From NCBI RefSeq assembly GCF_022369515.1, contig NZ_CP059724.1:6448001-6512000 (forward strand): DNA of 64,000 bases, given 5' to 3'. The notes below the pieces were generated by a model that worked only from the letters and a program-made list of their open reading frames with translations, was not told the origin of the DNA and ran no database searches. This document shows, piece by piece, positions 16,061 to 25,523 of the stretch (positions within the stretch are counted from its first letter, which is position 1; the number at the start of each line of letters is the position of its first letter). Both the position numbers and the translations under genes were made by a program. Origin of the DNA: Paenibacillus sp. 19GGS1-52. Lineage in GTDB: Bacteria > Bacillota > Bacilli > Paenibacillales > Paenibacillaceae.

Positions 16061-16744
16061 ATTATACAATCCGAAGTCATTATTAAAAACTCCTTGAATA
16101 GAATCACCCAAATAATGAATGAATCGACAGAAGTTTTAAACTTGTTTAATTGTTTGAATAAAGTAGGGGATATTATTATTGTAGGAGGCGCTTTAAGGGA
16201 TTTCGCATTCAAAGATTCTCCTCGTGATATTGATATAATTATAGACAACAACAATACAAGGGAATTTGAAAATGTCTTTAAAGAGTTTGATTTTTGTAAA
16301 AATAGATTTGGAGGATATAAAATTTCATTAAACAATATAGATTTTGATATTTGGTCAATTTGTGATAATTGGGCCTTTAAAGAAGGGATTCACAATTCAA
16401 ATTTTTCCAATATCTCAAAAGGAACTTTTTATAATTTTGATGCTATTGCTTTTAATATGACAACTCATGAATTGGACGCTGATATTTTTATTCAATCACT
16501 CTCTGAAAACCTGTTAGATATTACGCTTGAAGAGAATTTCATTCCCATGAATCCCACTCCAGAAATTAATGTGCTTCGCGCCTTCAGGATACGTGAAGTT
16601 TGGGGGTTGGATTTCTCGGAAAAAGTTTATAACTATATTTCGAATTGGTATACAGTGACACCAAAACCTGAAGAGAAATTAAAAAAAGCAGAATTAAAAC
16701 ATTATGGAGAAATTAATAATAATAGAAAGTATGAATTATTTTAG
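16061..16744 (+). CDS. Small nucleotidyltransferase (tRNA-NT/poly(A) polymerase head-domain type), non-standard start
   Basis: Class II nucleotidyltransferase head domain: IIIVGGALRDFAFKDSPRDIDIIID holds the GG-x-x-RD and DxD residues. The tail TPEINVLRAFRIREVWGLDFS resembles the start of the neck domain of CCA-adding enzymes, but at about 225 residues it lacks most of the usual RNA-binding body. GGAGGGG lies at 16051-16057, right after the dgt stop, yet the only codons at proper distance in this frame are ATT (16061) and ATA (16064). The first conventional start, TTG 16094, is too far from it. An ATT start is my preferred reading. It is probably co-translated with dgt. Confidence 0.75.
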   Translation: MIQSEVIIKNSLNRITQIMNESTEVLNLFNCLNKVGDIIIVGGALRDFAFKDSPRDIDIIIDNNNTREFENVFKEFDFCKNRFGGYKISLNNIDFDIWSICDNWAFKEGIHNSNFSNISKGTFYNFDAIAFNMTTHELDADIFIQSLSENLLDITLEENFIPMNPTPEINVLRAFRIREVWGLDFSEKVYNYISNWYTVTPKPEEKLKKAELKHYGEINNNRKYELF

Positions 16745-16872
16745 TTCATTTAAAATAGCAAAATCAAAAGTTATTAAAAATTTCAAATTAAAGGAATAGA
16801 TTTCCCAAGCACCCCTCCTTTTCTTATTTCATATGCCTCATACATAAACCAAATTTACTTAAATTAATATTT

Positions 16873-16909
16873 AAAATCCCCTTCTGCTGAAATGGCGCAA
16901 GGGGATTTT
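16873..16909 (+). terminator. Rho-independent terminator after dgt-nucleotidyltransferase
   Basis: AAAATCCCCTT and AAGGGGATTTT, an 11-bp perfect stem with a 15-base loop, ending in a short T run. It closes the first cargo operon. Confidence 0.75.
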
Positions 16910-17053
16910 GCTATGAATCGGTGAAGATTCATTTCTGTTCAATATCGTTCCCTGATAATTTAAAAACAAACAACAAAACATTTCTCTTTTCATTATTTTT
17001 TGGAGTGTTTTGACGTTTGCAAATGAATAAAAATTCCAGATCCACTCTAATCA

Positions 17054-17062
17054 TGGTATAAT
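17054..17062 (+). promoter_or_regulatory. Extended -10 promoter of the kinase-PIN-ASCH operon
   Basis: TGG directly precedes a perfect TATAAT (17057-17062). A weak -35, TTCCAG (17034-17039), lies 17 bp upstream. The first start codon follows about 40 bp later. Confidence 0.65.
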
Positions 17063-17101
17063 TTTCTTGCATAGTTAAACCTCAAATAGGAGATGTCCTT
17101 C

Positions 17102-17641
17102 TTGAAAAAACTAATTTTCATAGGTGGTATTCATGGTGTGGGAAAAACCACTATTTGCAATGAAATTGTTAGTACATACAGCTTAGATTTTTACTCTGCG
17201 AGTGAAATCATATCAAATGCAAAAAAAGAACAATTTTCTTCAAGCAAACTTATCCCTGATATTGAGGATAACCAATTTTATCTCATTGAGGGTATTAAAA
17301 ACGCTAAATCTGTTCACCAATATTCACTTCTTGATGGTCACTTTTGTTTAATAAATGACAAAAGAGAAGTATCAAAGATCCCCGAGTTTGTATTTGATGA
17401 AATACATCCGGTTGCTCTTATCATTGTAATAGATGAGATCAGCACAATCATAAAACGATTAGAAAAACGTGATAGCAACACGTACGACGCCTTATTTCTA
17501 GAGAAATTTCAATATGAAGAAATAGAATATTCAAAGCTTTTAGCAAATAGGCTGAATATCCCTTTACAAATTTATAATCAGGCTATTGATTCGAGAAATC
17601 TACTTCATGAATTTATCACTAATTTGGGAGTGGGAAAATGA
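17102..17641 (+). CDS. P-loop NTPase, small-molecule-kinase-like
   Basis: 179 residues from TTG 17102, which sits nine bases after AGGAG; the ATG at 17093 overlaps that site. Walker A is GGIHGVGKTT (residues 8-17), in a context resembling adenylate-kinase-like kinases (MKKLIFIGG). A LIIVIDE strand and a RLEKRDSNT-like lid follow. The substrate is unknown; it could phosphorylate a nucleotide or act as a regulatory NTPase. It overlaps the PIN-GNAT gene by 4 bp, so the two are coupled. Confidence 0.75.
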   Translation: MKKLIFIGGIHGVGKTTICNEIVSTYSLDFYSASEIISNAKKEQFSSSKLIPDIEDNQFYLIEGIKNAKSVHQYSLLDGHFCLINDKREVSKIPEFVFDEIHPVALIIVIDEISTIIKRLEKRDSNTYDALFLEKFQYEEIEYSKLLANRLNIPLQIYNQAIDSRNLLHEFITNLGVGK

Positions 17642-19137
17642 GAGTTCTTCTTGATACGAACATTGTCATTCATCGTGAAACAAGTAACGTTCTAAAAAGT
17701 GATATAGGAATACTTTTTAGATGGCTTGATAAGCTAAAGTATACAAAATGTATTCATCCTTTAACAGTGGAAGAAATCAGTCGTTATAAAGATGATAAAG
17801 TTGTAAATTCTATGATGATTAAATTAGATAGCTACCATGTACTGAAAACAGAGGCTCCTTGGAATGCACAAATTGAGGAAACATCAAAAAAATACGACAA
17901 GAATTCTAACGATAAAAACGATACAAAGCTACTGAATGAATTATTAACCGGTCGTGTCGACTTCATTATAACGGAAGATAGAAAAATCGCTTTAAAATCG
18001 ATTGATCTTGGCCTTTCTGACAAAGTTTTTACGATCGACTCCTTTTTAGAAAAAGTAACTAATGAAAACCCTGACCTAATTAATTATAAAATTCTTTCAG
18101 TAACCAAAGAATTTATAGGAAACATCAACATTAATGATAGTTTTTTTGATAGTTTAAAAGAAGATTATCCGGGATTTGAGAAATGGTTTAACAAAAAATC
18201 TGATGAGATGGCTTACGTTTGTTTAATGGATGGAAAAATCACCGCCTTCTTATACTTAAAATTAGAAGGGGAAGAAGAAAACTATACCAGCATTTCCCCT
18301 CCTTTCTCTAAAAAGAAAAGATTGAAAATTGGAACATTTAAAGTTATCCTTAATGGCTACAGACTCGGAGAAAGGTTTCTTAAAATAATTTTTGATAATG
18401 CAATGAGGTTTCGAGTAGATGAGATATATGTCACTATTTTTGATAAAAGAATGGAACAGATAAGACTTATAAATTTGCTTGAAGATTTCGGCTTCAATAG
18501 TCATGGAACAAACAATGGGACAGAGTTGGTTTATAACCGTGATTTCCAAAAAGCATTTGATGATCTTAATCCTAAATTTACATTTCCGTATGTAAATGCA
18601 AACAAAGAGGTTTTCATCACTCCTGTATATCCTGAATATCACACAAATTTATTCCCTGATTCTATTCTAAGAACCGAATCACCTGCTGATTATATTGAGA
18701 ATGAGCCCTATCGAAATGCAATAAGCAAAACATTTATATCTAGATCAATAGAAAAAAAACTAAACCCTGGTGATATCATTGTTTTTTATCGGACTGGTGG
18801 CTATTATACAAGTGTTGTAACAACAATAGGTATTGTTGAAAGTGTTATAACTGGCATTACAGATCCGTACCAGTTCATATCCTTATGTAAAAAGAGAAGT
18901 GTTTTTAGCGACAAGGAACTTTGGGAGTTTTGGAACTACAAAAAGAGTAAGCCTTTCATTGTGAATTTCTTATATGCTTACTCCTTTCCGAAAAGAATTA
19001 ACATGAAAAGACTAATAGAACTAGGGGTCATACAAAACGTTCATTCTGCACCTAGGGGATTCATTAGAATATCCTATCAGAACTTTAAAGACATCATTAG
19101 GGAGGCACAAATCGATGAACGTATTATTATCAATTAG
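17638..19137 (+). CDS. Three-domain PIN ribonuclease - GNAT acetyltransferase - PUA/ASCH-like fusion
   Basis: 499 residues. Residues 1-130 are a PIN nuclease domain: MRVLLDTNIVIH (Asp6), an acidic TVEEISRYKDD helix, and VDFIITEDRKIALKS with the late Asp. Residues 150-305 resemble a GNAT acetyltransferase, beginning with SLKEDYPGFEKWF and including a YRLGERFLKIIFDNA helix. Residues 310-499 hold an EVE/ASCH-like RNA-binding fold: LNPGDIIVFYRTGG, then TTIGIVESVI. It overlaps the upstream kinase (4 bp) and the downstream ASCH gene (23 bp). PIN plus RNA-binding suggests an RNA-targeting effector; that is inference. Confidence 0.75.
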   Translation: MRVLLDTNIVIHRETSNVLKSDIGILFRWLDKLKYTKCIHPLTVEEISRYKDDKVVNSMMIKLDSYHVLKTEAPWNAQIEETSKKYDKNSNDKNDTKLLNELLTGRVDFIITEDRKIALKSIDLGLSDKVFTIDSFLEKVTNENPDLINYKILSVTKEFIGNININDSFFDSLKEDYPGFEKWFNKKSDEMAYVCLMDGKITAFLYLKLEGEEENYTSISPPFSKKKRLKIGTFKVILNGYRLGERFLKIIFDNAMRFRVDEIYVTIFDKRMEQIRLINLLEDFGFNSHGTNNGTELVYNRDFQKAFDDLNPKFTFPYVNANKEVFITPVYPEYHTNLFPDSILRTESPADYIENEPYRNAISKTFISRSIEKKLNPGDIIVFYRTGGYYTSVVTTIGIVESVITGITDPYQFISLCKKRSVFSDKELWEFWNYKKSKPFIVNFLYAYSFPKRINMKRLIELGVIQNVHSAPRGFIRISYQNFKDIIREAQIDERIIIN

Positions 19138-19537
19138 ACCGGAGTTTATTAAAATGATTTCATCTGGAGAGAAAAAATATGAATTTAGGAAAACAATCTT
19201 TAGACGGAATGATATCAGGAAAGTAATAGTTTATGCTACAGCCCCCGTCAGTCGTGTGGTTGGTGAATTTGAAATTGAATCTATTCTATTCGATGAAGTA
19301 CATTCTTTATGGGAGGAAACAAAATTGCACGCCGGAATAGATAAGAAGTACTTCTTTGAATATTTCACTGAAAAGGAGAAAGGATACGCTATTAAAATAA
19401 AAAATTACGAAGAATATTCTAAGTCGAGGAAATTGGATGATGTTTATCATTCAGTACCACCACAATCATTTGCTTACATTGACGAAACCAAAACAGAAAG
19501 CAAGTTGGGAATCCAACAGATCTCAGCTTTATTGTAA
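19115..19537 (+). CDS. ASCH-domain protein
   Basis: 140-residue PUA-like ASCH domain. It begins MNVLLSIRPEFIKMISSGEKKYEFRK, the ASCH signature with the conserved SIRPE and EFRK segments, followed by the strand VIVYATAPVSRVVGEFEI. ASCH domains bind RNA or modified nucleotides and some are hydrolases. GGGAGG lies upstream within the end of the PIN-GNAT gene, so it is the third gene of a tightly coupled operon. Confidence 0.85.
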   Translation: MNVLLSIRPEFIKMISSGEKKYEFRKTIFRRNDIRKVIVYATAPVSRVVGEFEIESILFDEVHSLWEETKLHAGIDKKYFFEYFTEKEKGYAIKIKNYEEYSKSRKLDDVYHSVPPQSFAYIDETKTESKLGIQQISALL

Positions 19538-19586
19538 TTATCAGTTGCCTCATTTACTTTTTCCAGTAGGTGGGGCCTTAATTTAT

Positions 19587-20123
19587 TTATTTCTCTACTA
19601 AAAACCCATTATATACATACTCTATGGAATCTTGCTTATAATAGTCCTTTAATACCTGTGTTTCTATAAAGTTATAGTTAATGATATGGTTATCAAACAT
19701 TTTCTTTCTATAATGAGATATAGTAATTATTGGTTTTCTTGTTTTCAAAAATTCAAAGCACTTTTCAAATAGTTCTGAGCCGATTCCTTGATTACGAAAA
19801 TCCTCATGGATTCTAAATGTACAAATTTTTTTCTCATATTTTGTTTTTTTAAGAATCGCCAATCCAGATAACAAAGCTTGGGAATGGCCCTCAATCTCAG
19901 ATAAGACTATAATTATCTCTCTCTTCCCATCTTTCAACTCTACTTCTGGAATCACAACATTATAAAACCAATTTTCAAAATCAGGATAACTTTCTGTCAA
20001 GTCTCTTAGATAATTGTATAATTTATCTTTAGCCCTCTCACCAACTTCATTTATCATAAAGTGTCTTAATACTTCAGGCTCGATTTCTGATACTTTATAA
20101 AAAGTATGCTTTATGATTTTCAT
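19587..20123 (-). CDS. GNAT-family N-acetyltransferase
   Basis: 178 residues. The acetyl-CoA-binding loop is FRNQGIGSELFEKCFEFL (R-x-x-G-x-G). The N-terminal part contains ESYPDFENWF, which matches the EDYPGFEKWF at the start of the GNAT segment in the PIN-GNAT-PUA protein, so the two belong to one lineage. It converges on the ASCH gene. Substrate unknown; acetylation of a protein, RNA or small molecule is possible. Confidence 0.85.
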   Translation of the reverse strand: MKIIKHTFYKVSEIEPEVLRHFMINEVGERAKDKLYNYLRDLTESYPDFENWFYNVVIPEVELKDGKREIIIVLSEIEGHSQALLSGLAILKKTKYEKKICTFRIHEDFRNQGIGSELFEKCFEFLKTRKPIITISHYRKKMFDNHIINYNFIETQVLKDYYKQDSIEYVYNGFLVEK

Positions 20124-20146
20124 ATAAACACCTCTTTCCCCACTAC

Positions 20147-21127
20147 CTATAAACCAATTATTGAGCTTAACCAGTTACCTAAAACCCCTCCCATAGCCCC
20201 TAAGACAATAACACCTAACGTATATATTAACAAGATTTTTCTCGTCCCTTTTTGATATTGAAATCTAGTCAAATCTGTAAAATCTTCAACATACTCTGAC
20301 ACCTTGAACTTGTTTATTTCTGTATCAAAAATCCTTTTCGCTTTGCTTTTTATATGATAGGCGATAATATTCTGATTCGTCCCTTCAATATAACTTTTCC
20401 AAAGGTCACTTTCCAGCATTCTGCTATTTATTTCTTTTCCATGATGAATAATCATGTCATTTGCATTTCTTAAAATCAAATAATGAACGGCCAATATTTG
20501 AAATTTACTTCCTTCATTAAACTTTTCTCTCAATTCTTCGCTGCAACTTCGAATGTCATTCAATCTAAAATCTATTACTTCAGTATTTGTAAATTGATTA
20601 CTAAAGAAGCTAACACCTTTAATTTCATCATTAATTAAATGTACTAGTTCTTTGTTGACTTCTAATCGTATTCTAAAATAATATCTTGATATTTTAGTTG
20701 GAGTGATAGTATTAACCTTTAGCTCTATTATAGTCCCGGGCGTTATCTTACTTCTTTTAAATTCACTCACTTCAACCTGATTGTTTATTTCCAAAGAATA
20801 AATGAAGAATTCGGGCTTTCCTTCTATCCCATTAACTAATAATTTTTTCGGCTCTCCATCAGTCGTAGTAAAGTTCTCATTAAAAATTGCGCTAGCTAAT
20901 CTGTTATTTGATATTACACTTCCTAAGTCCTTTACCTGTTCTTTTTTTAAAGGAAATGGCGCATATAAATAAACGCTTTCTATATCTACAATATCCTCGA
21001 TAAGCAAACCAAAATCAAAATAATACTTTTTTTTATTTTCACCTTTTTCCCAAAGATTCACATGAACAGTTGCCTCTTTGTTTAAGCTCTCATTTTTTGT
21101 CGAGTACCACAAAGCGAAGCTTCTCAT
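20147..21127 (-). CDS. Unknown protein with a C-terminal membrane anchor
   Basis: 326 residues that I do not recognise. Residues 1-295 are soluble and rich in beta-strand pattern. The last 30 residues (KILLIYTLGVIVLGAMGGVLGNWL) form one transmembrane helix, so it should be tail-anchored with its main domain in the cytoplasm. It lies 23 bp upstream of the GNAT gene on the same strand, probably in one operon. The layout resembles many uncharacterised defence effectors, but no motif confirms this. Confidence 0.65.
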   Translation of the reverse strand: MRSFALWYSTKNESLNKEATVHVNLWEKGENKKKYYFDFGLLIEDIVDIESVYLYAPFPLKKEQVKDLGSVISNNRLASAIFNENFTTTDGEPKKLLVNGIEGKPEFFIYSLEINNQVEVSEFKRSKITPGTIIELKVNTITPTKISRYYFRIRLEVNKELVHLINDEIKGVSFFSNQFTNTEVIDFRLNDIRSCSEELREKFNEGSKFQILAVHYLILRNANDMIIHHGKEINSRMLESDLWKSYIEGTNQNIIAYHIKSKAKRIFDTEINKFKVSEYVEDFTDLTRFQYQKGTRKILLIYTLGVIVLGAMGGVLGNWLSSIIGL

Positions 21128-21640
21128 TTATTTTCTATCCCCTTTTATTAAGAAAGATGGTTTGGGATGAGTATCTATTGAATCTATGTAATATTCTTCT
21201 AAACTCATATTATTATACTCGTATAGCAAAGTAAATCGAATGTCACATTCTGTAGCTCTTTAAAATAAAAAAACTCACAGAAACCTATTTACGCATCAAT
21301 GTGACCAGAGTACGGTCTAGTCCACTCCTACAGTCAACATGATGTAAATAAAGGCTCTTGCAAGTTTCTCTTCAAACAATTTACCCCTACTTAAAATACA
21401 ATTCCCGCATTACTTCTAACGACGCAGTTGTTTTTAAAGCCTCTGGTTGGTATCCTGTCGCTTAAGGAATTTATGGGTTTAACTCGTTTATTTATACATT
21501 CCTCATTGAAACTGATGCTTTGCATTTTTCCTTATGAGCATCAACAAACCATGCCGGCAGTTCACCTTACTACGTTCATAATCCGTTCTTTATATCCCAC
21601 ACAAAACGAAAGCAATTTTTTTAGTTTATCCACTTCAAAT
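21128..21640. other. Intergenic region between left cargo and transposition genes
   Basis: About 510 bp. It has short open frames on both strands but none has a ribosome site or a familiar product. I searched here for transposon ends and found none with a duplication. Confidence 0.5.
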
Positions 21641-23392
21641 TCAACTAATCTCTGTCCTGCAACTCCGTATATATTCATTTATTTCTGGAGCCACCGCACA
21701 GAGATATGATTGTTTAACTTTAAGCTGTTTATATATGTCCTTAGAAAAAACTTTATTACAAATGCTCTGTGCGAATAAATCATCAATCATTTTGTACCAT
21801 TTGTCTTTTCTTTTCTCCAATCGAAGGGTCTTCTGCTTTTCCTTCATTTCTTTAATATAGGCAGTAAACCCCCATTTGGAAACTGTTGCTGACGTTATTC
21901 CAATTTGCGAAGCTATACTCTCTATTGTAATCGTCACATCTGCTGATATATATTCGTCACAACACTGAACAAGCCTTTCCCAGCATTCAAGTTTGGGCAA
22001 TCGCTCTTTAGCTGGTCTCTTTAGTTGTATTAATTGTCTCATGATATCGGGATGAAGACGATGAATCAAATAATGATATTTATCTTTCCAGCAAGTCCAT
22101 TTTTGAATATCGGTTAAACACATATTTTTGATCACAGCTTTAGCAAAAGATGCCAGCAGATCTTCTTCTACTGTCACTGACCTAAAATCAAATAAATCAC
22201 GAACTTGAAAGTAAGCAACAATCCTCCCACAAGCATTCAGTGGGAGCCCTGATATTCTTTGAAACTCCGCTAGGCTAGATGGCTTAAACTCCTGTAAGAA
22301 ACGATATCCTTTTGCAAAGTAACTCTTTTCCTTGACTTCCCCATCTCTATTGAGGCCATATTCACAGCCGCAATCCAAACATGCCACATGGCGCTTTAGG
22401 TAACTCCCATCATCATAAACTTTCGATAATGTCCCGGTTCTCACAATTGATTTATCTGTTCCATAAGATATACACCATGGGGATAAACACACAATTTCTA
22501 ATTTCTTTGCGTTACCTTTTATAATACTTTTTTTGAAAGAATCAGGAATATTGATATTAAAAAACTCAGAAATACTTAGGTTATGATCAAATAGTATTTT
22601 TAGTATTATGTTCAGATGAAGTTTTCTACGTTGTTTTAATGTTCCGCGAATATACTGCAGAGCGGAATCCAAACGAAGATTATATGATTCTAAAACCTTT
22701 TTAAGATTAGCCCGATTATACACCGGTTCTTTATCATTAACGATGTAAAGTAACTTTAATCCAATTTCCCTCTCTTCAGTTGGTGGCAGAGAACAGTCAT
22801 AGATTAAGTCTGCCCAGGCTAAAAATAGCCATTCTTGTATGATCAGTACATCATTGTTAACATTACGATCATTAATATCTTCACTTAAATTCCCAGAGCA
22901 GTGTGGGCATACAGTCGGGCTAAGTAATTGATTAACATCTATCGTGTGCCCACATTGCTGGCAACATTCGCGCAGATAACGGGAATGTTTTATACAGCAA
23001 TTAATCCCATGAATTCTCCACAATGATCGTATATAAGCTTTCTCACTTAAACAATTAGGACAGAAATGAATTTCGCTCCGGATAATTCCTTTAAAAAAAC
23101 GAGATTTTTCTGCTATCCCGTCACAATTAAATACATGGTGAAGGTTATTAAATGTGCCCTTATATAGTTCGTTAGCCGAAACATTGCAAAGAAGTGCTAA
23201 TCGTTCAATATCAAATACTGAGTTTGGAAGTGTATCTATTAAATGCATATCACCCCTTTGAGGGCTAGGCATACCCGGCTTCCTACATTTATTCCAAAGG
23301 TTTAATATGGATATTCCGTTATCCAAAGAAAGACGTACTAAATAACTAGTTAGTGATTCATCAGATTCCGGACAGAATTGAATTGAAAACAT
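21641..23392 (-). CDS. TniQ-family target-selection protein (second TniQ)
   Basis: 583 residues. The TniQ N-terminus is present (FCPESDESLTSYLVRLSLDNGISILNLW), followed by zinc-binding Cys/His pairs: CPNCLSEKAY, CCIKHSRYLRECCQQCGH and CPHCSG. The C-terminal region holds a helix-turn-helix-like segment (TIESIASQIGITSATVSKWGFTAYI) that may bind DNA. It lies 60 bp downstream of the larger TnsD-like gene. A second TniQ in a Tn7-like element usually provides a different target choice from the first. Confidence 0.85.
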   Translation of the reverse strand: MFSIQFCPESDESLTSYLVRLSLDNGISILNLWNKCRKPGMPSPQRGDMHLIDTLPNSVFDIERLALLCNVSANELYKGTFNNLHHVFNCDGIAEKSRFFKGIIRSEIHFCPNCLSEKAYIRSLWRIHGINCCIKHSRYLRECCQQCGHTIDVNQLLSPTVCPHCSGNLSEDINDRNVNNDVLIIQEWLFLAWADLIYDCSLPPTEEREIGLKLLYIVNDKEPVYNRANLKKVLESYNLRLDSALQYIRGTLKQRRKLHLNIILKILFDHNLSISEFFNINIPDSFKKSIIKGNAKKLEIVCLSPWCISYGTDKSIVRTGTLSKVYDDGSYLKRHVACLDCGCEYGLNRDGEVKEKSYFAKGYRFLQEFKPSSLAEFQRISGLPLNACGRIVAYFQVRDLFDFRSVTVEEDLLASFAKAVIKNMCLTDIQKWTCWKDKYHYLIHRLHPDIMRQLIQLKRPAKERLPKLECWERLVQCCDEYISADVTITIESIASQIGITSATVSKWGFTAYIKEMKEKQKTLRLEKRKDKWYKMIDDLFAQSICNKVFSKDIYKQLKVKQSYLCAVAPEINEYIRSCRTEIS

Positions 23393-23452
23393 TCTCGCAT
23401 CACCACTACTGTTTTTATTAACAGTATTTCCATTTTAGCTAGAAAGAATGCT

Positions 23453-25513
23453 TTATACTTCAGTATTCTTCTGGAAAATCTCAATCTCCTCTATGATCAT
23501 ATCTTTCAATCTTTTGTATCCTACTACATGAATATATTGAACTCCCAATCTTCGAGCAACAAGTGACACGTTGAGCTTTGAATATATAGTAAATGTGTCT
23601 CTAACAACACTTCTTATTTGGAGCCTTTTGTTAGTCTCTTGCACTTGTGCAAGAAATTCATCATAGTCTTTAATAATTCGAATAATATAGTTAAATAAGC
23701 CTGGGAAGCGATATGCAATATACTCTCGACCATGCTTTAGTACCTTATACACATCTTTAAAATGAAACAATGCTTCCATTTCTCTTCGCTTTACAAGCTC
23801 ATGATCGAATAGTTCTCTCAATCTTCTCTCTTGCTTGTTTAAGTGAGCGGAAAGCTGTAGTTCTATCTGCTGCCTTATCACTTGAACTTGTCCATGCCTT
23901 CTCAATGTAGCTTCAGAAACATTAAGCGTAGCAGCCACTTGTTCTATAGATATATTAATTTCAGAATCCACTAGATTAACCAACCCCATCTCAACTACTT
24001 CGTTAATTTTAGTATATTTTTTAAGCGGTTTTCTGAGATTAGATGGCTTGTTGATTAGGTACTTTTGTACTTCTGTATCTGCATAATAGTAACTATAAGT
24101 TGCAAGTGACCACCCATATTTTTCTTTCAGATTTTTATATCTAAATTCAGGGTATCTGCGCCAATCAATATCAACTGTTTTAAAATAATCGATAACGTCT
24201 CCATTTATAACCTCTAGTTCACTTTTAAATAATTGACTAATTCGTTCTGGTAACAGCTTCCGATAAGCTAAATACCCGAATACCTCACTGACATAGAATA
24301 GGTTCTTTCTTAATTTTGAAGCTACTTGGCTTCTTGTTCTCCCCTCCGAAGCCATCTGCGAAATCTTTAAGATCATATTTATTTGTCCATGAATTTCATC
24401 CCATTGATTCGTAATGGGATGATAACCGTACTTCATAAAACAGTTGAGACAAGTATAGTAATAAGGGTACCTCACCTTTTCTTCCCGATTTCTGCTTTCT
24501 ATTCGCTCCTTACTAAGGTGCATTTTTATATTTTTCTTCTTATGATTGTGGCACCATGGTGCAAGACACTCTGAAGATAAAAAAACCTTCTGCTGTTTAA
24601 TAATTGAATTAAGATATTTTGAAGGAACTTCTATACATGCGAACTCTTCGACAGATAACCCAACTGCTCTCAAGACATGTAATACCTCCTGTACTCTTAC
24701 ACGCTTAACTACTCGATTACTTTTTATCAATAAAATTAGTGTTTTAATTATATTCATACTAAGATGACTCACTTTTTTTCGACAGTATATTTGTTGTTGA
24801 CCTTGTGCAATATACAATAGCTTTATAGCTAAATTTTGCTCCATAGACAATCCGTTTTGTTCGCATGCAAGCACTTTATTGTCAAAAAGTAAGAAACGCC
24901 ACTCGTCAAAGTATTGCTTTTGTTTTCTGTATACATCATCGTCAACCGGGACTTTTTCGTAATCATCAAGGAGAGAGTTGTTGCAGCATTGATTCGAACA
25001 GAAGGGATCAACTAGAATATTGTCCGAATGGTTGATCTTTTTTCTGCAGTGACTACATTCCGATTTAAGCTTCACTTCATGTATAGGACAAATATCAACC
25101 TCTTTAATTTGCCATATCAACTCAAAGACGTTTTTCTCCTTAACACATAAAGGACATATCCTTCGTACGTTGGTTTGAAGAACATCACGAAGCATAGTCG
25201 CGGCTGTATCGAAGTCTTGATAAGGATCACTAAAGAATTTAGAGTAAAGCTTCATACTGGTCATATCGTCCAGTTCTGCTATGGCTACACCGAGCAGCAA
25301 AGCCATCTTCTCTCGGTCAAATATATGCAAATCATAATCAAATCTCGAAAACTTAATATGGCTCCTAGCTTCTTCATTACTACAACCTATTTTTTTCCAC
25401 ACATCTTGTGCTTCACAGCCATTTAGATACGTCATCTTGAGAATAAAAGAAGTCAGGGATTCACCTGACTTTGGCTGAATACATATTTTAAAATCCCTAT
25501 TCATCATATTCAA
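23453..25513 (-). CDS. tnsD: TnsD/TniQ-family target-site selector
   Basis: About 686 residues from TTG 25513, placed six bases after AGGTG; GTG 25522 is an alternative. The TniQ domain begins KICIQPKSGESLTSFILKMTYLNG, with zinc ligands CPLCVKEKN, CPIHEVKLKSECSHCRKK and FCSNQCCNN. The long C-terminal part has helix-turn-helix-like segments (NISIEQVAATLNVSEATLRRHG, NVSLVARRLGVQ) suited to sequence-specific DNA binding. It likely recognises the 3' end of the ABC permease gene beside which the transposon sits. The assignment as the site-specific selector, rather than the other TniQ, rests on size and position after tnsC. Confidence 0.85.
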   Translation of the reverse strand: MNMMNRDFKICIQPKSGESLTSFILKMTYLNGCEAQDVWKKIGCSNEEARSHIKFSRFDYDLHIFDREKMALLLGVAIAELDDMTSMKLYSKFFSDPYQDFDTAATMLRDVLQTNVRRICPLCVKEKNVFELIWQIKEVDICPIHEVKLKSECSHCRKKINHSDNILVDPFCSNQCCNNSLLDDYEKVPVDDDVYRKQKQYFDEWRFLLFDNKVLACEQNGLSMEQNLAIKLLYIAQGQQQIYCRKKVSHLSMNIIKTLILLIKSNRVVKRVRVQEVLHVLRAVGLSVEEFACIEVPSKYLNSIIKQQKVFLSSECLAPWCHNHKKKNIKMHLSKERIESRNREEKVRYPYYYTCLNCFMKYGYHPITNQWDEIHGQINMILKISQMASEGRTRSQVASKLRKNLFYVSEVFGYLAYRKLLPERISQLFKSELEVINGDVIDYFKTVDIDWRRYPEFRYKNLKEKYGWSLATYSYYYADTEVQKYLINKPSNLRKPLKKYTKINEVVEMGLVNLVDSEINISIEQVAATLNVSEATLRRHGQVQVIRQQIELQLSAHLNKQERRLRELFDHELVKRREMEALFHFKDVYKVLKHGREYIAYRFPGLFNYIIRIIKDYDEFLAQVQETNKRLQIRSVVRDTFTIYSKLNVSLVARRLGVQYIHVVGYKRLKDMIIEEIEIFQKNTEV

Positions 25514-25523
25514 TGAATACACC

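Noticed and set aside
21428..21709. 93-codon plus-strand frame beside tniQ2
   Set aside because: It overlaps the tniQ2 end antisense and has no ribosome site.
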